NCBI RefSeq assembly: GCF_000165485.1
Contig: NC_014623.1
Location: 6,156,893-6,220,892, forward strand
Direction: 5' to 3'
DNA: 64,000 bases
Origin: Stigmatella aurantiaca DW4/3-1
GTDB taxonomy: Bacteria > Myxococcota > Myxococcia > Myxococcales > Myxococcaceae
Each line of letters begins with the position of its first letter. Positions within the stretch are counted from its first letter, which is position 1. This document shows positions 59,950-64,000 of this stretch, in pieces. The position numbers were made by a program, and so were the translations under genes. Below the pieces are notes generated by a model, which worked only from the letters and a program-made list of their open reading frames with translations, ran no database searches and had not been told where the DNA came from.

Positions 59950-61608
59950 CTAGCAGCCCGCTTCCACCGCGCCAATGTCCGGGGCCACGCCACAGAACGG
60001 CAGGCCCACATCCGTGCCCTTGTCCACCGCGGGCACCGCGGGGGTGAAGTCCGGCGCCACGGAGGCATCCGTCATAGCGGAGGTCTGGTCGCCCGAGGCC
60101 TCCTTGAACGCCTCCAGCCCCACGGGCCCCGTGCCCAGTTGGAACTGGGCATTGGCCGGGTAGAGGTTGAAGCCGATCTTCATCCCCGGGTGCTGGCCTC
60201 CCAGGTTCACCGCCACCGGAGAGTCGATGATGTTGTTCTCCACGGTGAGGTTGCTGGTGGGGCCGCCGGTGCCATGCCCCAGGATGAGCGCCGCGGCGTC
60301 CACGCGCGTGATGGTGTTGTTCACCACGAGCGTGCCCTCGGAGTTCTCCAGGCGGATGCCAGCGCCTTCCCCGCCCCCCTGCTGGGTGATGTCGTGAATG
60401 CGGTTGCGGCGGATGACGATGCCGCTCGGCATGGGTCCCACCCGGTTGCCTCCCACGGAGACGCCCTTGCCGGAGTCGTACACCTCATTGCCTTCGATGA
60501 GCACGTTGCGCGCCGAGTAGTGGATCACCACCGCATCCCCCTTGGCCGTGGCCGAGGGCTTGAAGCCGTGCATCCGGTTGTTGCGCACCACCACGTCGTG
60601 GCACGTCTTGATGTCCACGGCATTCTCCCGGTTGGCGTAGAAGTGGTTGTTCTCCACGACCAGCCCCTGGGCGGGCGGAAGCGTGCTGAACCCCTCGGGC
60701 CCGAGGCACTGCACCGAGTCCCCGGAATTGTCGTGGATGTCGTTGTTGCGCACGGTGATGTCCACCGACGTGGGCTGCACGACGACGCCGTGCGAGTCGA
60801 GGTCGCCCTTGTTCTTCACGAAGTCGTGGATGTGGTTGTTCTCGATGGTGGCGCCGGTGGCCTTGCCGTAGGTCGTCACCGCGCCGCCGCCCTTCCCGTG
60901 GTGCAGCTCCGAGTTGGCCAGCACCGAGCCTCGCACGTCCCCCTCGAAGGTGACGGCGAAGGACGGCTCGCCCTTCACGTCGAGATCGAAGCCATCGATG
61001 ACCCAGTTCGGCCGGCTCACCTGCAACAGCCCGCCCGTGCCCGGGCCTGGGGTTATCCGGGGCTTGCCCTCGCCCTGAAGGGTGATCTTCGCCCCAGAGG
61101 TGCCCGCCTTCACGGAGGCATCGAGGACGACGCGCTCGGGATAGGTGCCCGCCAGGACGCGGATGAGTTCCCCCGGCCCCGCGACGCTGACGGCCTTGCC
61201 GATGGTCTTGAAGGGCTGAGCGGCATTGCCCTGCGCCGTGTCACTTCCGGAGGGGCTCACTACCCACTCCCGGGTGAACTGGGCCGCGGGCGGCGTGGGC
61301 TCGGAGGCCGGCGCATCCGGCTGGGGAGAGGGCTGAACGATGGGGGTATGCCCCTCGTGGGCCGGCAGGTCCGCCACCGGGGTGTCCGGGACGGGCTGTG
61401 CGCCGATGGGAACATTCTGGTTGCTCGAACCGGCCGCGGGCGTCTGGCCCGCGGAAGACGATCCCGTCCCGGGTGCGGCTGAGCGGGGCTCGCCCGCGAC
61501 TTGCTGTGTGGCCCCTTCGTCCATCGAACCGGAATCGCCCGGTTGGCAAGCCCACAGTCCCGTCGCGAGCAGGCAAGCGGCCAAGAGCGCCGCTGGAGAC
61601 TTCCTCAT
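59950..61608 (-). CDS. Right-handed parallel beta-helix lipoprotein
   Basis: 552 residues, ATG 61608 with AAAGGGG about 9 bases upstream. Signal peptide ends LWAC. A Ser/Pro/Gly linker is followed at ~110 by WVVSPSGSDTAQGNAAQPFKTIGKAVSVAGPGELIRVLAGTYPERVV, the DUF1565 start of parallel beta-helix proteins, then repeated NN-type rungs (VVRNNRMHGFK, VIRRNRIHDI, VVNNTITRV, TVENNIIDSP). It resembles surface polysaccharide lyases or epimerases; catalytic residues are not identifiable by eye. Confidence 0.85.
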   Translation of the reverse strand: MRKSPAALLAACLLATGLWACQPGDSGSMDEGATQQVAGEPRSAAPGTGSSSAGQTPAAGSSNQNVPIGAQPVPDTPVADLPAHEGHTPIVQPSPQPDAPASEPTPPAAQFTREWVVSPSGSDTAQGNAAQPFKTIGKAVSVAGPGELIRVLAGTYPERVVLDASVKAGTSGAKITLQGEGKPRITPGPGTGGLLQVSRPNWVIDGFDLDVKGEPSFAVTFEGDVRGSVLANSELHHGKGGGAVTTYGKATGATIENNHIHDFVKNKGDLDSHGVVVQPTSVDITVRNNDIHDNSGDSVQCLGPEGFSTLPPAQGLVVENNHFYANRENAVDIKTCHDVVVRNNRMHGFKPSATAKGDAVVIHYSARNVLIEGNEVYDSGKGVSVGGNRVGPMPSGIVIRRNRIHDITQQGGGEGAGIRLENSEGTLVVNNTITRVDAAALILGHGTGGPTSNLTVENNIIDSPVAVNLGGQHPGMKIGFNLYPANAQFQLGTGPVGLEAFKEASGDQTSAMTDASVAPDFTPAVPAVDKGTDVGLPFCGVAPDIGAVEAGC

Positions 61609-61749
61609 CAAATTGCCCCTTTGAAGGTCGGTGAGTATGAGGAACCACCCACCCCGGGTGTCCTATTCATCCGGCCCGCATTTGGGAGGGCAGCCAGACA
61701 AGCGCCCGAAGTGGCGGCCAAGGCTCCAGGCGGCTACGGTCCGCTCGCC

Positions 61750-63480
61750 GTGCTCAAGGCCGTTCCCGCCCACCTCCTGCTGCTCCTCGCCGCTTGCGCC
61801 ACGCCGCAGCCCTCCTCCCCAGGGCCCGCGAACCCAGGCCCCGTGGCCCATCCCAGCCTCCCCTCCGGCGTTCCCGACCCCGGCCCCCTGCCGCCGCTCG
61901 AGGATCCCCTTGGACAGGGTCTCGAAGCCCCCTCTTCCCTGCAACGCCTCGACTTCCGCGGGGGCGAACCGCAGGTGCCCATCCGGCTCATGGAGGGCCG
62001 CTCCGAGGTGACGTTCTTCCCGCGCGGGAGGATGCGGCTGCACTTCGGCGGCCCCGCGAACAAGGTGCTGGAGGCCCCCGCGGGCACGCCGTGGAAGGTG
62101 CGGGTCACCCAGGGCCAGCCCGCGGTGCTCACGGCGCGGATCCAGCTCGGCGAGTTCCGCTTCGCGGACAAGGCCGGGCTGGCGGAGGCCCAAGAGACGT
62201 GGCAGGCCCGGGGCCTCTTCGTGCGCGTCCACGTGCTGGGGGCGCTGTACGGCATCGCGGGCAAGGTCATCGACAACCGGCGGTACCTGCTGCTGGAGGA
62301 AGAGGCCCGCACGCCGCAACAGGCCACCGGGCGGCAGGCGGAGCTGCTGCGCCAGTTCGGCGTGCAGACCACACTCTTCGAGGAGGTCCACACGCCCTCG
62401 CGCGGCATCCTCGAGGTCCGCGACGGCGCGGGCACCGTGGTGGGAATGGCCCAGGACTCCCTGCTGGCGGAGACGCGGGACTCGGCGGGCTTCGACGTGC
62501 GGCGGGTGGAGCACTCCGTGGGGTACGACAACCATGGCTTCGAGGACCGGAGCTTCCGAGGCTCGTTGCAGTTCACCGTGGACCGCTTCGGGAAGCTGGC
62601 GGTGGTGAACGGGGTGAAGCTGGAGGAACTGCTCAAGGGGCTCGTCCCCGCGGAGATCTTCGCTCGCGCGCACATGGAGGCGCTCAAGGCCCAGGCCGTG
62701 ACGGCGCGCGGCGAAGTGCTGGCCAAGGTGGGGACCAAACACCTGGGAGATCCCTACCTGCTGTGCTCGGAGCAGCACTGCGCCGTCTACCGAGGGCGCA
62801 CCGGCGAGGCGGCCAGCACCAACGCCGCGGTGGACGCCACGCGCGGCGAGGCCCTGTTTGCTCAGGATGGGCGGCTGGTGGACTCCGTCTACAGCGCCGT
62901 GTGCGGCGGCCACACGGAGGACAATGACATCGTCTGGGGAGGCCCTCCGGATCCGAACCTGCGGGGCCGGCCGGACCTGCTGGAGCGCTCGGAGCAGGTC
63001 CCCTCCCCGGCCGCGCTGGACGACTTCCTGGCGGACACGGACATGCCGGCGGCGTGCCAGCGCTCCAGCTTCGCGCAGCCGAGCAAGTTCCGCTGGGAGA
63101 AGCGCTTCACGGCGGCCCAGGTGAACGCCTTCACGGAGAAGCTCGGCATCGGCCCGGTGCAAGCCATGAACCTCTCGGAGCGGGGCGTCTCTGGCCGCGC
63201 CCGCGTCCTGACGATTTCCGGGGAACGCGGGGCCACCCAGGTCCGGGGCGAGCTGAACATCCGGAGGCTCTTCGGGATGCTCAACAGCAGCATGGCCCTG
63301 GTGGAGGCCACCCGGGCCGATGACGGCCGTCCCCTGAGCTGGACCTTCCGGGGGGGAGGCTGGGGCCACGGCGTCGGAATGTGTCAAACAGGCGCCATTG
63401 GGCGGGCCGAGGCCGGACAGAGCTATCGCGATATCCTGCGCCACTATTACAACGGGGCGGAGGTCACCCCCATCTACTAG
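61750..63480 (+). CDS. SpoIID/LytB-domain lipoprotein
   Basis: 576 residues from GTG 61750, which gives a short lipoprotein signal (LKAVPAHLLLLLAAC). GTG 61711 is another candidate and longer starts lie in the upstream region. After a Pro-rich linker, the SpoIID domain runs through the segment LVPAEIFARAHMEALKAQAVTARGEVLAKVG, then VCGGHTEDNDIVWGG, and closes with FRGGGWGHGVGMCQTGAIGRAEAG...ILRHYYNGAEV. SpoIID proteins cleave peptidoglycan; it is divergent from the beta-helix gene and so both start from this intergenic segment. Confidence 0.85.
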   Translation: MLKAVPAHLLLLLAACATPQPSSPGPANPGPVAHPSLPSGVPDPGPLPPLEDPLGQGLEAPSSLQRLDFRGGEPQVPIRLMEGRSEVTFFPRGRMRLHFGGPANKVLEAPAGTPWKVRVTQGQPAVLTARIQLGEFRFADKAGLAEAQETWQARGLFVRVHVLGALYGIAGKVIDNRRYLLLEEEARTPQQATGRQAELLRQFGVQTTLFEEVHTPSRGILEVRDGAGTVVGMAQDSLLAETRDSAGFDVRRVEHSVGYDNHGFEDRSFRGSLQFTVDRFGKLAVVNGVKLEELLKGLVPAEIFARAHMEALKAQAVTARGEVLAKVGTKHLGDPYLLCSEQHCAVYRGRTGEAASTNAAVDATRGEALFAQDGRLVDSVYSAVCGGHTEDNDIVWGGPPDPNLRGRPDLLERSEQVPSPAALDDFLADTDMPAACQRSSFAQPSKFRWEKRFTAAQVNAFTEKLGIGPVQAMNLSERGVSGRARVLTISGERGATQVRGELNIRRLFGMLNSSMALVEATRADDGRPLSWTFRGGGWGHGVGMCQTGAIGRAEAGQSYRDILRHYYNGAEVTPIY

Positions 63481-63591
63481 CCCCCCCTGCTCCCCAGGTG
63501 GGGGCACGGGCGGGGCAGGCGGCCCTGCTCTCCTGTTCTCCAGGTAACGAGCCGGGACTACTCGGACGGTTCAAGGGTTATCATCCACCAC

Positions 63592-64000
63592 GTGGCACCC
63601 ACTTCGGCAGCACCCAACAGGCGACGGCGCAGGCAGGAGGGGCCGGGACGGCTCCTTCTGGCGCTCGTGCTCGCCCTGCTGGCGCACGTGGGTTTCGTGG
63701 GTGTCATTCTCCTGCTCTCCCACATCCAGGTAGACCTCCCCGAGCGGGAGAAGCACCTCCAGAAGCCTCCCAGCGCCGTCTCCATGCGGCCGTTGACCGC
63801 GGAGCAATGGGCGAAGAACCGGGGCGAGGCCAAGCCATCGAGGTCGCAGACCGAGCGTCCCCGCGCCCAGGAGAAAAAGGAGGAGAAGAAGGAAGAGCAG
63901 AAGCCGAAGGGCCAGGTGGTGGACGTGGCCCGGGGCAACGAGCAGAAGGCCCCGGACGCGAAGTACCTCGCCGAGCGGGACAACAAGGTGGACAAGGAGA
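63592..64000 (+). CDS. TonB-like membrane-anchored protein, cut by right edge
   Basis: GTG start at 63592, then a basic stretch (NRRRRRQEG), one transmembrane segment (RLLLALVLALLAHVGFVGVILLLSHI) and a long charged Glu/Lys/Pro-rich periplasmic linker (EKKEEKKEEQKPKG), followed by VVDVARGNEQKAPDAKYLAERDNKVDKE. The layout is that of TonB/TolA-like energy-transducing or gliding-related myxobacterial proteins. The rest lies beyond the window, so the identity is uncertain. Confidence 0.65.
   Translation, partial: MAPTSAAPNRRRRRQEGPGRLLLALVLALLAHVGFVGVILLLSHIQVDLPEREKHLQKPPSAVSMRPLTAEQWAKNRGEAKPSRSQTERPRAQEKKEEKKEEQKPKGQVVDVARGNEQKAPDAKYLAERDNKVDKE

Noticed and set aside
63481-63591. Possible hairpin after the SpoIID gene (CCCCC...GGGGG)
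   Set aside because: Short arms, 13-base gap and no U-run.

Overview
The window looks like chromosome from a large-genome, high-GC myxobacterium of the Cystobacterineae type (Stigmatella, Cystobacter, Archangium, Hyalangium or Myxococcus relatives). The reasons are probable tgl and cglB motility lipoproteins, a DUF2378-type domain fused to a LuxR regulator, several Cys-rich and von Willebrand A lipoproteins, many very high-GC codons, and one tRNA-tuf-secE-nusG-rplKAJL-rpoBC superoperon. The species call is inference; no 16S rRNA gene is present.

Positions 1-21.4 kb hold a compact lipopeptide-type biosynthetic locus. A partial stand-alone adenylating enzyme (minus strand, cut by the left edge) is divergent from a two-gene plus-strand unit. 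That unit is an odd reductase-like/alpha-beta hydrolase fusion followed by a ~3,100-residue NRPS. The NRPS order is FAAL-ACP-C-A(Ala)-PCP-C-PCP-E-serine hydrolase (beta-lactamase/PBP fold). Its two C domains are near-identical over ~1.08 kb, its second module has no A domain, and it ends in a PBP-like domain instead of a normal thioesterase. A convergent SCP2-JmjC gene follows. Then come seven plus-strand genes: an NnrU/MddA-like membrane methyltransferase, a GNAT, an unrecognised HDxxH protein, an SDR, a haem-oxygenase-fold diiron oxidase fused to a cupin, a LuxR regulator and an ABM-like small protein. The simplest reading is an N-acyl-Ala-X product with a D-configured last residue, released by the PBP-like domain and tailored oxidatively.

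Positions 21.4-30.2 kb hold envelope and housekeeping genes: three secreted or lipoprotein genes (one with seven exact 63-bp Cys-rich repeats), then a minus-strand run of recO, a RodZ-like gene, tgl, two proteins of unknown function, a lytic transglycosylase and two phasin-like proteins.

Positions 30.3-45.0 kb, all minus strand, are the translation/transcription superoperon. Read in its own direction it runs tRNA-Thr, Tyr, Gly, Thr, tuf, rpmG, tRNA-Trp, secE, nusG, rplK, rplA, rplJ, rplL, rpoB, rpoC. There is a good promoter at its head, attenuator-like hairpins inside it and a strong intrinsic terminator at its end.

Positions 45.0-64 kb carry rlmB, a DsbD-alpha-like periplasmic protein, a RimK-family ligase, cglB, a HEAT-repeat protein, a HAD phosphatase, an unknown, hrpB, a GNAT, an MFS transporter, two unknowns (one FliK/YscP-like at its C-terminus), a 7Fe ferredoxin, an archaeal-type asd, a rhodanese, tRNA-Cys with clear promoter and terminator, a beta-helix lipoprotein, a SpoIID-domain lipoprotein and the start of a TonB-like membrane protein cut by the right edge.
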